DNA of 10,478 nt from an uncultured Lautropia sp. Lineage in GTDB: Bacteria > Pseudomonadota > Gammaproteobacteria > Burkholderiales > Burkholderiaceae_E. Under the pieces are notes generated by a model. It was not told the DNA's origin and ran no database searches. It saw nothing but the letters and a program-made list of their open reading frames with translations. The stretch lies in assembly GCA_938046755.1 (NCBI GenBank), contig CALIXC010000122.1, forward strand, positions 1-10,478, given 5' to 3'. The first letter of the stretch is position 1. Every line of letters begins with the position of its first letter. Position numbers and translations under genes: made by a program. This document shows positions 1 to 7,915 of this stretch, in pieces.

Positions 1-1252
<1,252 letters not shown>

Positions 1253-1255
<3 letters not shown>

Positions 1256-1266
1256 TGTCAGGCTCC
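1253..1266 (-). promoter_or_regulatory. Ribosome binding site and TTG start of the RhlE helicase
   Basis: On the minus strand GGAG (1263-1266) is followed by seven bases and then TTG (1253-1255). This decides the start of the helicase, since no in-frame ATG or GTG lies near by. A TTG start usually lowers translation. Confidence 0.7.
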
Positions 1267-1526
1267 AGCCCGGCAACAAGCCATCCCGGCGCCCGGAACG
1301 GGAGCGGGAACGGTCGGCGGGGCCGTGTTGAGATGAGGGAAGGAGGACAATAGGTCTTGGTTGGGTTGTCCGGGCTGATACGCCGACAGGCAGGGTGCCC
1401 TGGGGCGGTGCCTGAACGCTGTCGTGACGGTGCAGGGGCATGCCCTGTCGAGAGAGGCCCGGTGCGGCACCACCCGGGCCAGCCTGCCCATGGCGGCCTG
1501 GTCCCCGAATGGGTCCGATGGGTCGC

Positions 1527-1561
1527 ATTATACGGGGAGGCAGTACGAAACACCGTGTTTC
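1527..1561 (-). promoter_or_regulatory. Candidate helicase promoter with palindromic operator
   Basis: The minus strand has a perfect TATAAT at 1527-1532. At the usual -35 distance there is no TTGACA-like box. Instead there is a perfect palindrome at 1547-1561: GAAACAC, one base, GTGTTTC. A dimeric regulator bound there would cover the -35 region, either to block polymerase or to replace a missing -35 contact. The palindrome and -10 box are seen directly; the regulatory role is inference. Confidence 0.5.
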
Positions 1562-1589
1562 ATGACGGATCGTTGCGCGCATCCCTGCC

Positions 1590-1630
1590 AAAAAAGGTCA
1601 AATGGCCGCCCCGGTTGCCCGATGGCGGCC
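1590..1630 (-). terminator. Terminator-like hairpin after the giant membrane protein gene
   Basis: Fourteen bases past the stop codon, the minus strand has GGCCGCC (1624-1630) pairing with GGCGGCC (1604-1610). Inside is a further CGG-GCAA-CCG hairpin with a GNRA-type loop. A run of six T follows at 1590-1595, but eight bases lie between stem and T run, so this is not a textbook intrinsic terminator. Confidence 0.45.
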
Positions 1631-1641
1631 TGCCTGATCTC

Positions 1642-4600
1642 TCAGAACAGATAGCGGCCGTAGTTGAGCAACACGAAGCCCAGGCCCAGCATCACCACGA
1701 TGCCCAGCACGGCCGCAAACCAGAAGAACACCTTCGCCAGCTTGCGCAGTGCGCCGGTTGGCTGGGGCGGCTGGGCCGCAGGGACAATCCCCTGGGCGGC
1801 GGGGTGTCGGACAGCCGGAACCGTGGACGTGGCAGCCTGAGACGCGCCGCCGGCATGGGCTTCGCGGGCGGGGGCAGGCAGGGCCGTGGCGCCTGCTGCC
1901 TTCCTTTCTGCTGACGCACCGTCCGACGTGGCTGTCGTTTTTGCTCGGATGGATCCGGCCCCGTTGATGGATCCGACAGGGCCTGCCGAATCCTGTCGCG
2001 TGGAGCGATCTGGGCTGGCGACCTTTACTGGCGCGACATCGCGTCTGGCGGCGGGCTGGTGGGTTGCGGTCGAGTCGGTAGCCGTGGGGCGGCCGCGGCT
2101 CAGGGCGCTGGAACCACCATCCGCGCCCCTGGTGCTACCCGGAACGCCTGGGCCCCCGGATCCATCGGGGCCATGGCGGCCTTTCGAGCTCCCCGTACCG
2201 CCCGGCGTGCCATCCGGGTGTCGGCCCATGTAGCCAGCCTCCACCAGTCGCTGCCATCCCCAGCGGATCCAGCCCAGCAGCGAGAACGCCAGCCACAGTG
2301 ACCACGCCAGCATCATCGTCCGGTAGGCGGTCAGCGACATGGAGATCGCCCAGTCGGCGTCGGGCTGGTTCTGGAAGCGGTCCTGGTACCAGTTCAGCTC
2401 GAAGGGCGTGGAGCCGTTGCCACCCACCAGCAGGTCGGGGTAGCCCAGCAGCGAACGCTGGATCGTCAGGTACAGCACGATGGCGGCGATCAGCGTCCAC
2501 AGCCCCAGCGCAAACGGCATGGCGCTGCGCGCGGCCTGCTCGTCAGCGCCCAGGCGTCGCAGCTGCTGTGGCGAGGGCAGCCAGGCCAGCGCAAAGAACC
2601 AGCCCACCACGGCCAGCGCGCCCCACAGTGAGATGGGGGCCACGCCCAGCAGCAGCAACAGCCAGCCCAGCATGCCCAGCGGCGTCGTGCGGAGGCGACC
2701 CAGCACCATGGATACCGCCACCAGCAGCACGAAGAAGCCCCAGAAGCGCACGGCCGGTCCGATGCCGGAGCCGCCCACCAGCAGCACGACCCGGCTTTCG
2801 GGCAGGTTCAGCTGCGTGGTGGCGTTCACGCCCGGCAGGTTCAGGGCCAGCGGCTGCGTCTCGTAGCGGTTGAAGGCGCCATCGGTGCCCTGCGGCACGC
2901 GCCAGCGCAGCGTCACGGTGTGCTCGCCCGGAATCACCGGCAGCTCCAGCTGGCCGTCGCGCGCCTGCAGCGGTACCTCGTCGTTGTCCAGCCGCATGCC
3001 CAGGAGTTCAGCGCCGGGCGGCAGCGTGGCGCGCTGGGTGCCGGCCAGGCTGGCGCGGAAGCGCAGCGTGGTCTCGGCCAGCGTGCTGTGCGCACCCGGG
3101 GTCAGCGTCGTGACATGGCCTTGCAGCGTCAGCGTGGGGCCGCTGACCGTCGTGGGCTGCAGCGCCTGCACCTGCAGGTGCTCGCCCGGCCACGGCTGCC
3201 ACCAGGGCGCCAGCTGGCCGTCCTGCACGTAGTTCGTGGGCGCCATGCCCTCCCAGCGCAGGTGCCAGGTGGTGCCGTAGCGCATGGTCCAGATCTCGAT
3301 CTGGTTCATGGCCGGCAAGGCCTGCCAGACAAAGTCCGTGCTGATGGGCAGCGTGCTGGCCAGTGTGATGCGCCGGGCGCTGCCCAGCTCGATCTCGGCC
3401 ACGCCATCACGCACCGTCACCCGGTCGTCGTTGACCGATTCGCCGGGCAGTAGCGCAAAGCGCACCTTCACCGGCGCCTGGCTTACCGACAGCCGGGAGA
3501 TGCGCGTTTCCATCTTCCAGCGCTCGTCCATCACCAGCGTGCGCTCCACCAGTGCAAAGCCGGGCAGGGCGTCGGGCACATGGGCCAGCTGCTTGGTGCT
3601 CGGCTCGTCCGCCTTGTCCAGCTTGCGGGTCAGCGTCAGCACGCCGTCATTGGGCAGACCCTGGGCGTTCAGCGCGCCTGCTGTCCAAACGGTGCTGTCC
3701 ACCTGCAGCATGCGTGGCGCCATGGGCAGCGGCAGGCGCACATGCGCCCCCTGGCCCAGGGAGCCTTGCAGCTCCACCACATGGATGCCGGCAGGCACCA
3801 GCACCCACAGGTCCTGCCCGTCGCCCTGGCGGCTGGCCTCGCGTCGCGTCGTGGCGGGCTGGCCGTTCAGCAGCACGTGCTCCAGCCGCCAGTTGTCCGC
3901 ACCGTCATGGCCCGGCAGCGGCACCTGCACCGTGGCCTGAGCATGCACCAGCAGCTGCAGCGTCAATCGTTCGGCATCGGCCTTCACGCGCGTCTGGGCC
4001 ACCGCTGCGCAGTGGGGCAGGCAGCTCGGGGCCGGATACAGATGCTCGCGGATCGCTTCCAGCTGCTCGGCCTTGTAGCCCGAGGCCGCCTGCACGGGCT
4101 GGGCCGGCCAGGCCAGGGTGAGGACCGTCAGGGCCGCCAGCATGGCGGTCGTGGCTGTCGTGGCAGTGCTGGCGGTCCCCATTCCGTGGCCCGCTTCAGG
4201 ATCCTGGGGCCGCTTGGGCAGAAAGCCGCCCGGCAGCACCCGGTACAGCGCCCACAGGCTGCCGAACAGCACCAGCAGCCGCACGATCTTCAGGATGCGC
4301 GTGCCCCAGGGGGGCAGCAGGTGAACCGTCACCGTCTGGTCGGGCTGCACGTCGCCATGCAGCTCCAGCGTGTAGGCATTCCACGACCAGCCAGGCTCGC
4401 CGGGACCAGTCTGTACCGGCATGATGCGGCCCTGGTGGCGAACCGGTTCAGTCGCCTTGCCACGCTTCACGTCGTCGTCGATCGAGTCGATCGACGACAG
4501 ATCGGCCATGGCACGGCTGCGCGCCCGTTTCTGCAGGGTGGCCACTTCGCTGTCAGCGTCGGGGCGGTGAGCCTGCACGTAGTAGTAGCCGGATGTGTCA

Positions 4601-6471
4601 CGCACCCGGGCATGTTCCAGCGACGGATAGATCAGCAGCCGCACCTCGTTCACGGCAAAGGGCGCCAGCACCAGCAGCAGGAAGAGGCACAGGACGCGGT
4701 TGCCGGCCTGCAGCCACTTCTCGGGGGCAGAGCCCTTGGGGGCGACCCGCTGGCAGGCCAGCAGCACCAGCAGCAGGATGATCAGCACCCCGGCGCCCTC
4801 CAGGTCATACCAGCTCAGCAAGGCCGCCAGCATCACCGTGGTGGCCGGCAGTGGCCGCAGCAGCCTGTACGCCGCCATGCCGATCAGCAGCATGAAGAAG
4901 AAATCGTACAGACGCCAGCGTGAGGTCCATGTTGCCGGCGTCACGTCGTCCACCCCGCTAGCGGCCAGCAGCGTCCAGCCCGGGGGCAGTTGCAAGGTGG
5001 CTTCCACGCCATCCAGCACCGTGTTCCAGCCATTGGCCGGCAGCGTGTCGCTCCGGGACTCCAGCCGAGCCAGTGTGGTCAGCGTCAGGTTCTGGTTGCG
5101 CAGTTCCACGCCGGGCGCCGTGTCGGCCGCGTCATGCGGTTGTTCGGATGACGCTGCCGGTTGCAGCAGGCCGATGGGCAGCGCTGTCTCGCCCTGTCGG
5201 GCATGGCCCAGCTGCGCCGGTCCCTGCAGCTGCAGGCGCCACGGGGCCGACAGCGTGCCGGTCAGCACGTCCTTCTGCGTGATGCCCTGGCCGTCGAAAT
5301 CCAGCCACCACTGCCGTTCCAGCTTCAGCGAACTGGCTTCCGGATGCTCGTTGCCGCGCGTCCGATACACCAGTTGCAGCTTGTCCTTTGGGCCCACCCG
5401 GTAGGCGGGCAGCTGACGCCAGTCTTCGGGCACGTGCGCCTGCTGCGCGTCCACGGCTTCAACACCTTCCACCTGCGCCACATGCAGGTCGTTGTGCCCC
5501 TCGTAGGACCAGATCTCTTCATCGGGCGCACCGGCCGGCAGCGCCAGCTCCGTCGTGGGCTGCATCTGGCGGGCATCCACTTCCAGGTGCCAGTTGCCGG
5601 GCTTCAGTTGCACCTGCAGCCGGCCGTTCGGGTAGAGGCGCGCCGGCAGGTCGCTGCGTAGCGCCTGGGGCATGCTGTTGGCCAGCAGTGCAGCCGGCAG
5701 CTCCACCTCGCGTGGCTGGCCAGCCACGTTCAGTTCATAGTGGGTCGTCACCTGCCGGGGTACACCGTCATCGATCCGACGACGGACCAGCATCGTCATC
5801 GTGTTGCTGATCACATCCGCTTCTGCGGCCGGGCGCGATGCCTTCAGCCACACATGCCGGTTGCGGTCCATCAGCGCTGCCACCGGCTTGCCATTGGCTA
5901 TCACCGACAGTGTGCCCATCTGGGCCGGCACCCGCACCAGTTGCGGATCGGCCTGCCATTGCAGCGTGCCCGTCAGCACATGCTGCCCGGCCGGCAGCAG
6001 CACCTGCGGCTGATCGCTGCCGCCCGTCACCACCAGCGTCTGCCCCTGACGGTTGCGCACCTCGGTGGGCCAGCTGCCCGCCTCGCCCGGCAGCATCACC
6101 GCCGCCGGTGCACCGTACACCGTCACGGCCAGCGTGAAGCGCGCCTGCCGGCCGTCGATGACCACGGCCAGATGCTCGGGCCACACGCAGGCACGGCTGC
6201 TTGCCTGATCATGCCGGCTGGGGCAGGCCAGCATCTCGTGCCCCTGCATCGCCCAGGGCACCCATTCCTGCAGCTCGCGCGGCAGGCCGTCGGTGCGGGG
6301 GGCGATGGGGAGCGGGGAGGCGGGCAGCGCACTGGGGGCGGTAGATGAAGGGGCGGCTTGGACTGTTGCTGTGGCCAGCAGGCAGCCCAGCAGCATTGGC
6401 CAGACTCGCAAAATCCCTTTGCCATGAACGGCGGGCCGGCGTCTTGATAGGGCAAATAGCGCGAATGGCAT
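1642..6471 (-). CDS. Giant duplicated envelope protein of unknown function (1609 aa)
   Basis: I do not recognise the family. The start is an ATG with AGGAG six bases upstream. Residues 20-39 form a signal peptide ending VQA-AP, so the following part should be periplasmic. First unit: cysteines 83 and 95, a beta-rich ectodomain (about 100-505), then membrane helices near 522-540, 545-572 and 592-615, a charged segment 616-725, and a helix at 728-747. Second unit: a signal-peptide-like stretch 777-795 again ending VQA, then CLPHC (817-821), a similar ectodomain (about 830-1230), then helices near 1241-1259, 1267-1298 (probably two), 1317-1337 and 1384-1403. The units match in order: Cys pair, LLPAGQHVLTGTLQW against LVPAGIHVVELQGSL, EEIWSYEG against IEIWTMRY, and LQLPPGWTLLAASG against LNLPESRVVLLVGG just before the helices. 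Residues 1416-1571 are Gly/Ser/Ala/Pro-rich and probably disordered; 1581-1602 is a last helix. It probably anchors two large periplasmic domains in the inner membrane. It has no partner gene on either side. Confidence 0.85.
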   Translation of the reverse strand: MPFALFALSRRRPAVHGKGILRVWPMLLGCLLATATVQAAPSSTAPSALPASPLPIAPRTDGLPRELQEWVPWAMQGHEMLACPSRHDQASSRACVWPEHLAVVIDGRQARFTLAVTVYGAPAAVMLPGEAGSWPTEVRNRQGQTLVVTGGSDQPQVLLPAGQHVLTGTLQWQADPQLVRVPAQMGTLSVIANGKPVAALMDRNRHVWLKASRPAAEADVISNTMTMLVRRRIDDGVPRQVTTHYELNVAGQPREVELPAALLANSMPQALRSDLPARLYPNGRLQVQLKPGNWHLEVDARQMQPTTELALPAGAPDEEIWSYEGHNDLHVAQVEGVEAVDAQQAHVPEDWRQLPAYRVGPKDKLQLVYRTRGNEHPEASSLKLERQWWLDFDGQGITQKDVLTGTLSAPWRLQLQGPAQLGHARQGETALPIGLLQPAASSEQPHDAADTAPGVELRNQNLTLTTLARLESRSDTLPANGWNTVLDGVEATLQLPPGWTLLAASGVDDVTPATWTSRWRLYDFFFMLLIGMAAYRLLRPLPATTVMLAALLSWYDLEGAGVLIILLLVLLACQRVAPKGSAPEKWLQAGNRVLCLFLLLVLAPFAVNEVRLLIYPSLEHARVRDTSGYYYVQAHRPDADSEVATLQKRARSRAMADLSSIDSIDDDVKRGKATEPVRHQGRIMPVQTGPGEPGWSWNAYTLELHGDVQPDQTVTVHLLPPWGTRILKIVRLLVLFGSLWALYRVLPGGFLPKRPQDPEAGHGMGTASTATTATTAMLAALTVLTLAWPAQPVQAASGYKAEQLEAIREHLYPAPSCLPHCAAVAQTRVKADAERLTLQLLVHAQATVQVPLPGHDGADNWRLEHVLLNGQPATTRREASRQGDGQDLWVLVPAGIHVVELQGSLGQGAHVRLPLPMAPRMLQVDSTVWTAGALNAQGLPNDGVLTLTRKLDKADEPSTKQLAHVPDALPGFALVERTLVMDERWKMETRISRLSVSQAPVKVRFALLPGESVNDDRVTVRDGVAEIELGSARRITLASTLPISTDFVWQALPAMNQIEIWTMRYGTTWHLRWEGMAPTNYVQDGQLAPWWQPWPGEHLQVQALQPTTVSGPTLTLQGHVTTLTPGAHSTLAETTLRFRASLAGTQRATLPPGAELLGMRLDNDEVPLQARDGQLELPVIPGEHTVTLRWRVPQGTDGAFNRYETQPLALNLPGVNATTQLNLPESRVVLLVGGSGIGPAVRFWGFFVLLVAVSMVLGRLRTTPLGMLGWLLLLLGVAPISLWGALAVVGWFFALAWLPSPQQLRRLGADEQAARSAMPFALGLWTLIAAIVLYLTIQRSLLGYPDLLVGGNGSTPFELNWYQDRFQNQPDADWAISMSLTAYRTMMLAWSLWLAFSLLGWIRWGWQRLVEAGYMGRHPDGTPGGTGSSKGRHGPDGSGGPGVPGSTRGADGGSSALSRGRPTATDSTATHQPAARRDVAPVKVASPDRSTRQDSAGPVGSINGAGSIRAKTTATSDGASAERKAAGATALPAPAREAHAGGASQAATSTVPAVRHPAAQGIVPAAQPPQPTGALRKLAKVFFWFAAVLGIVVMLGLGFVLLNYGRYLF

Positions 6472-6477
6472 CGGGGT

Positions 6478-6490
6478 CTCCTGTCAGGAG
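6478..6490 (-). repeat. Palindrome over the ribosome site of the giant protein gene
   Basis: CTCCTG, one base, CAGGAG reads the same on both strands. On the minus strand its proximal half supplies the AGGAG ribosome site at 6478-6482. The loop is too small for all six pairs to form in RNA, but four or five could, partly hiding the site. It could equally be a DNA operator or chance. Confidence 0.4.
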
Positions 6491-6741
6491 CGGATGATCT
6501 ACGTTCATCTTGCCCGGTTTGGCTTCCGTGTGGCGGTATGTGAATGATGGATGGTTAGTGAGCGTTGCCCGGTGGCAACGGGAAAGCCCCTGTCTCCATG
6601 TGCTGCGGCCACAACAACGTAAGGGTTTGTTCAGGGAGATCTGTACAAGAACGCCACCTCTGCGGCGAGCATCAGGTTCGACTATGGGGCTTGCCGTGAG
6701 GAGTTCAATAAGGCGGCTCTAAGCTTGTCTGGATTGCAGGG

Positions 6742-6753
6742 AAGTCGTCTGAA
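6742..6753 (+). other. Neisseria-type DNA uptake sequence, copy 1
   Basis: AAGTCGTCTGAA on the plus strand, just past the mutM stop. It contains the full ten-base core GTCGTCTGAA and matches 11 of 12 bases of the AG-mucDUS dialect (AGGTCGTCTGAA) of some commensal Neisseria. Such sequences let Neisseriaceae take up related DNA in transformation and commonly lie just after genes. Confidence 0.75.
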
Positions 6754-6765
6754 GAAGGTTCAAAA

Positions 6766-7593
6766 TCATTTCTGGCAATTCCGGCAGTAAAACGTCCCGC
6801 GTTGCCCCAGAACTTCCTTCTGCACCAAATCGCCGCAACGGACGCAGGGTTCGTTGTGCCTGCCGTATACCGTATATTCCTGCTGGAAATAGCCGCTTTT
6901 ACCGTCGCTGTTGACGAAGTCGCGCAACGTGCTGCCGCCGGTTTCAATCGAACGCTGCAATACTGCTTTGATTGTTTCCACCAGGACGACGCATTCCTTT
7001 TTCTTGACCTTGTTCGCAGGGCGGTGTGGCAAGATGCCCGATCTGAACAGGCTCTCGTTCGCATAAATATTGCCCACGCCGACCACGACGGTATTGTCCA
7101 TCAGGGCCAGTTTGACTGCTCGTTTTTGCGTCTTTAATTTTTGGTAAAGGTAGTCGGCGAAGAAGTCGTCTGAAAGCGGTTCGGGACCGAGTTTCTCTAG
7201 GAGTGGGTGATTCTCTGCAATGCCTTCATGCCAGGAAATTACGCCAAACCTGCGTGGATCGTGATAGCGCAGCACCGTTCCGTCCGCAAACACAATGTCC
7301 ACATGGTCGTGTTTGTCGGGATGTTCAATCCGTGCATCGCCGAACGTAAAAATACGCAAGCTGCCCGACATGCCAAGATGAATCAGCAGAATGCCCGTTG
7401 AAAAACCAATAATCAGATATTTCGCCCGCCGACGGCAGCTCAGCACCTCCTGCCCCTTCAGGATCTCCGCCAAGTTTGGGTTGACATGCCAGCGCAGCTT
7501 GGTTTGGCGCAGCACGACATCCGCCACTTTTTTACCTTGGATGTGCGGGGTGATGCCTCGCAAAGTCGTTTCCACCTCAGGCAATTCCGGCAT
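6766..7593 (-). CDS. mutM: Formamidopyrimidine-DNA glycosylase MutM (Fpg), apparently imported from Neisseria
   Basis: Bifunctional DNA glycosylase/AP lyase that removes 8-oxoguanine and ring-opened purines in base excision repair. All key parts are present in 275 aa, the normal length: N-terminal MPELPEVET with the catalytic proline at position 2 (position 1 once Met is removed) and the glutamate after it, the lysine at 58, HLGMSG (72-77), RYHDPRRFG (109-117), the helix-two-turn-helix VVGVGNIYANE (170-180), and a C-terminal zinc finger with C250, C253, C270, C273 and an arginine at 265. The start is an ATG with GAGG eight bases upstream. Two sampled 60-base lines give 47-48% G+C, against about two thirds in the neighbours, and codon choice is AT-richer. 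Two neisserial uptake sequences lie in or beside the gene. Together these point to import by transformation of a whole gene. It looks intact. Nei was considered but its conserved features differ. Confidence 0.96.
   Translation of the reverse strand: MPELPEVETTLRGITPHIQGKKVADVVLRQTKLRWHVNPNLAEILKGQEVLSCRRRAKYLIIGFSTGILLIHLGMSGSLRIFTFGDARIEHPDKHDHVDIVFADGTVLRYHDPRRFGVISWHEGIAENHPLLEKLGPEPLSDDFFADYLYQKLKTQKRAVKLALMDNTVVVGVGNIYANESLFRSGILPHRPANKVKKKECVVLVETIKAVLQRSIETGGSTLRDFVNSDGKSGYFQQEYTVYGRHNEPCVRCGDLVQKEVLGQRGTFYCRNCQK
7163..7174 (+). other. Neisseria-type DNA uptake sequence, copy 2, inside mutM
   Basis: The same twelve bases as copy 1 (AAGTCGTCTGAA), in the same direction, about 420 bases away. 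On the coding strand it encodes part of LSDDFF (residues 140-145). Two identical copies with the full ten-base core this close together are far from chance expectation in DNA of this composition. Confidence 0.75.
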
Positions 7594-7697
7594 TTCTTTA
7601 TCCTCAAGTTGATGCAGTCAACGTCACATGGACCATGGAAAGGGCGGGGTGAGGTTCCGTGCTTCGGTTGAAGGCTTCCGGGGGCGTGCTGAGTGCT

Positions 7698-7701
7698 CTT
7701 G
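7698..7701. repeat. Left target-site duplication of the miniature element
   Basis: CTTG directly before the left inverted end; the same four bases follow the right end at 7862-7865. Confidence 0.55.
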
Positions 7702-7721
7702 GGATCCTCTGAACAAGTCCC
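7702..7721 (+). repeat. Left terminal inverted repeat of the MITE
   Basis: GGATCCTCTGAACAAGTCCC. It matches the reverse complement of 7842-7861 at 19 of 20 positions. Confidence 0.8.
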
Positions 7722-7763
7722 CGCGGCCGTCACATCCCCGTAACGGGCGCATGACTGCGTTGC

Positions 7764-7800
7764 CATTTGCTGTCAATAGCGCCGCTATTGACAGCAAATG
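7764..7800. repeat. 37-base perfect palindrome at the centre of the MITE
   Basis: Two 18-base arms, the left beginning CATTTGCTGTCAATAGCG, around a single central C, with no mismatch. As RNA it would form one long hairpin from either strand. Each arm carries TTGACA pointing outward, identical to a -35 consensus, but no good -10 box follows at the right distance. Confidence 0.9.
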
Positions 7801-7841
7801 TCGCCTTGTCCTGCATCCCGTTCCGTGGCGCGCCGGTTCGC

Positions 7842-7861
7842 GGGACTTATTCAGAGGATCC
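7842..7861 (-). repeat. Right terminal inverted repeat of the MITE
   Basis: On the minus strand it reads GGATCCTCTGAATAAGTCCC, differing from the left end only at position 13 (T for C). Confidence 0.8.
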
Positions 7862-7865
7862 CTTG
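7862..7865. repeat. Right target-site duplication of the miniature element
   Basis: CTTG directly after the right inverted end, matching 7698-7701. Four bases is a weak match alone, but its exact placement at both ends supports it. Confidence 0.55.
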
Positions 7866-7915
7866 AACGTTCGCTTTCAGCGCCGGCGGGCAACGGTATG
7901 TCCAACGAAACCGGT

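Larger units (their letters stand above)
1256..1641. other. Intergenic region: helicase leader and end of the upstream gene
   Basis: This 386-base gap holds, reading along the minus strand, a hairpin after the stop of the giant membrane protein, a 15-base palindrome with a -10 box next to it, and then about 265 bases of apparent untranslated leader before the helicase TTG. Open frames exist here on both strands (for example 1245-1553 minus), but their proteins are Pro/Arg/Thr-rich with no recognisable motif, and that one begins upstream of the predicted transcript start. I see no RNA gene. Long leaders are known for other DEAD-box helicase genes, such as E. coli deaD, so a regulatory leader is possible. 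Confidence 0.5.
6472..6765. other. Intergenic region between mutM and the giant protein gene
   Basis: Holds the ribosome site of the giant protein gene, a hairpin with a 7-bp stem (CGTTGCC 6563-6569, GGCAACG 6574-6580, loop CGGT), a stretch at 6623-6641 resembling the end of the miniature element at 7702-7861, and a neisserial uptake sequence near mutM. The hairpin has no T run on either side, so I do not call it a terminator. A weak minus-strand promoter is possible at 6681-6708 (TTGAAC, 16 bases, CATAGT). The change from neisserial to host DNA should lie near 6,700-6,745. No gene seen. Confidence 0.5.
7702..7861. mobile_element. 160-bp miniature inverted-repeat transposable element (MITE), IS5-like ends
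   Basis: The ends are 20-base inverted repeats differing at one position, the element is flanked by a 4-base direct repeat CTTG, and it holds no gene. This is the build of a MITE moved by a transposase supplied elsewhere. The end sequence GGATCCTCTGAACAAGTCCC resembles ends of IS5-family elements (E. coli IS5 also has GAACAAGTCC in its end), and IS5 elements make 4-base duplications, so the helper is probably an IS5-family transposase; that is inference. The inverted similarity continues weakly inward (an AACGGG motif in both arms) to a perfect central palindrome. It sits between mutM and the esterase and breaks no gene. Confidence 0.75.
7594..7915. other. Intergenic region upstream of mutM, mostly the MITE
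   Basis: About 108 bases between mutM and the MITE carry the mutM ribosome site (GAGG) and, near 7,600-7,625, the likely switch from neisserial to host-like DNA. About 50 bases between the MITE and the esterase stop show no clear terminator. No gene is visible; frames reading across the MITE on both strands give similar peptides (DPLNKS, DLFRGS) only because of its inverted ends. Confidence 0.6.

Noticed and set aside
1940..1985. Repeated GATGGATCCG in the linker part of the giant gene
   Set aside because: Only two short copies, explained by the low-complexity Gly-Ser-Ile coding of the linker, with no relation to the MITE ends beyond the GGATCC hexamer.
3580..4923. 447-codon open frame on the plus strand inside the giant protein gene
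   Set aside because: Same kind of shadow. Its protein is Gln/His/Arg-rich without domains, while the minus-strand frame has a signal peptide, helices and internal duplication.
6361..6390. Lipoprotein signal (LLGC) at the start of the giant protein
   Set aside because: The cysteine at residue 30 is followed by more hydrophobic residues and a good signal peptidase I site at residue 39, so an ordinary signal peptide fits better.
6563..6580. Hairpin as a terminator for mutM
   Set aside because: The stem is only 7 bp, lies nearly 190 bases past the mutM stop, and neither strand has a T run after it.
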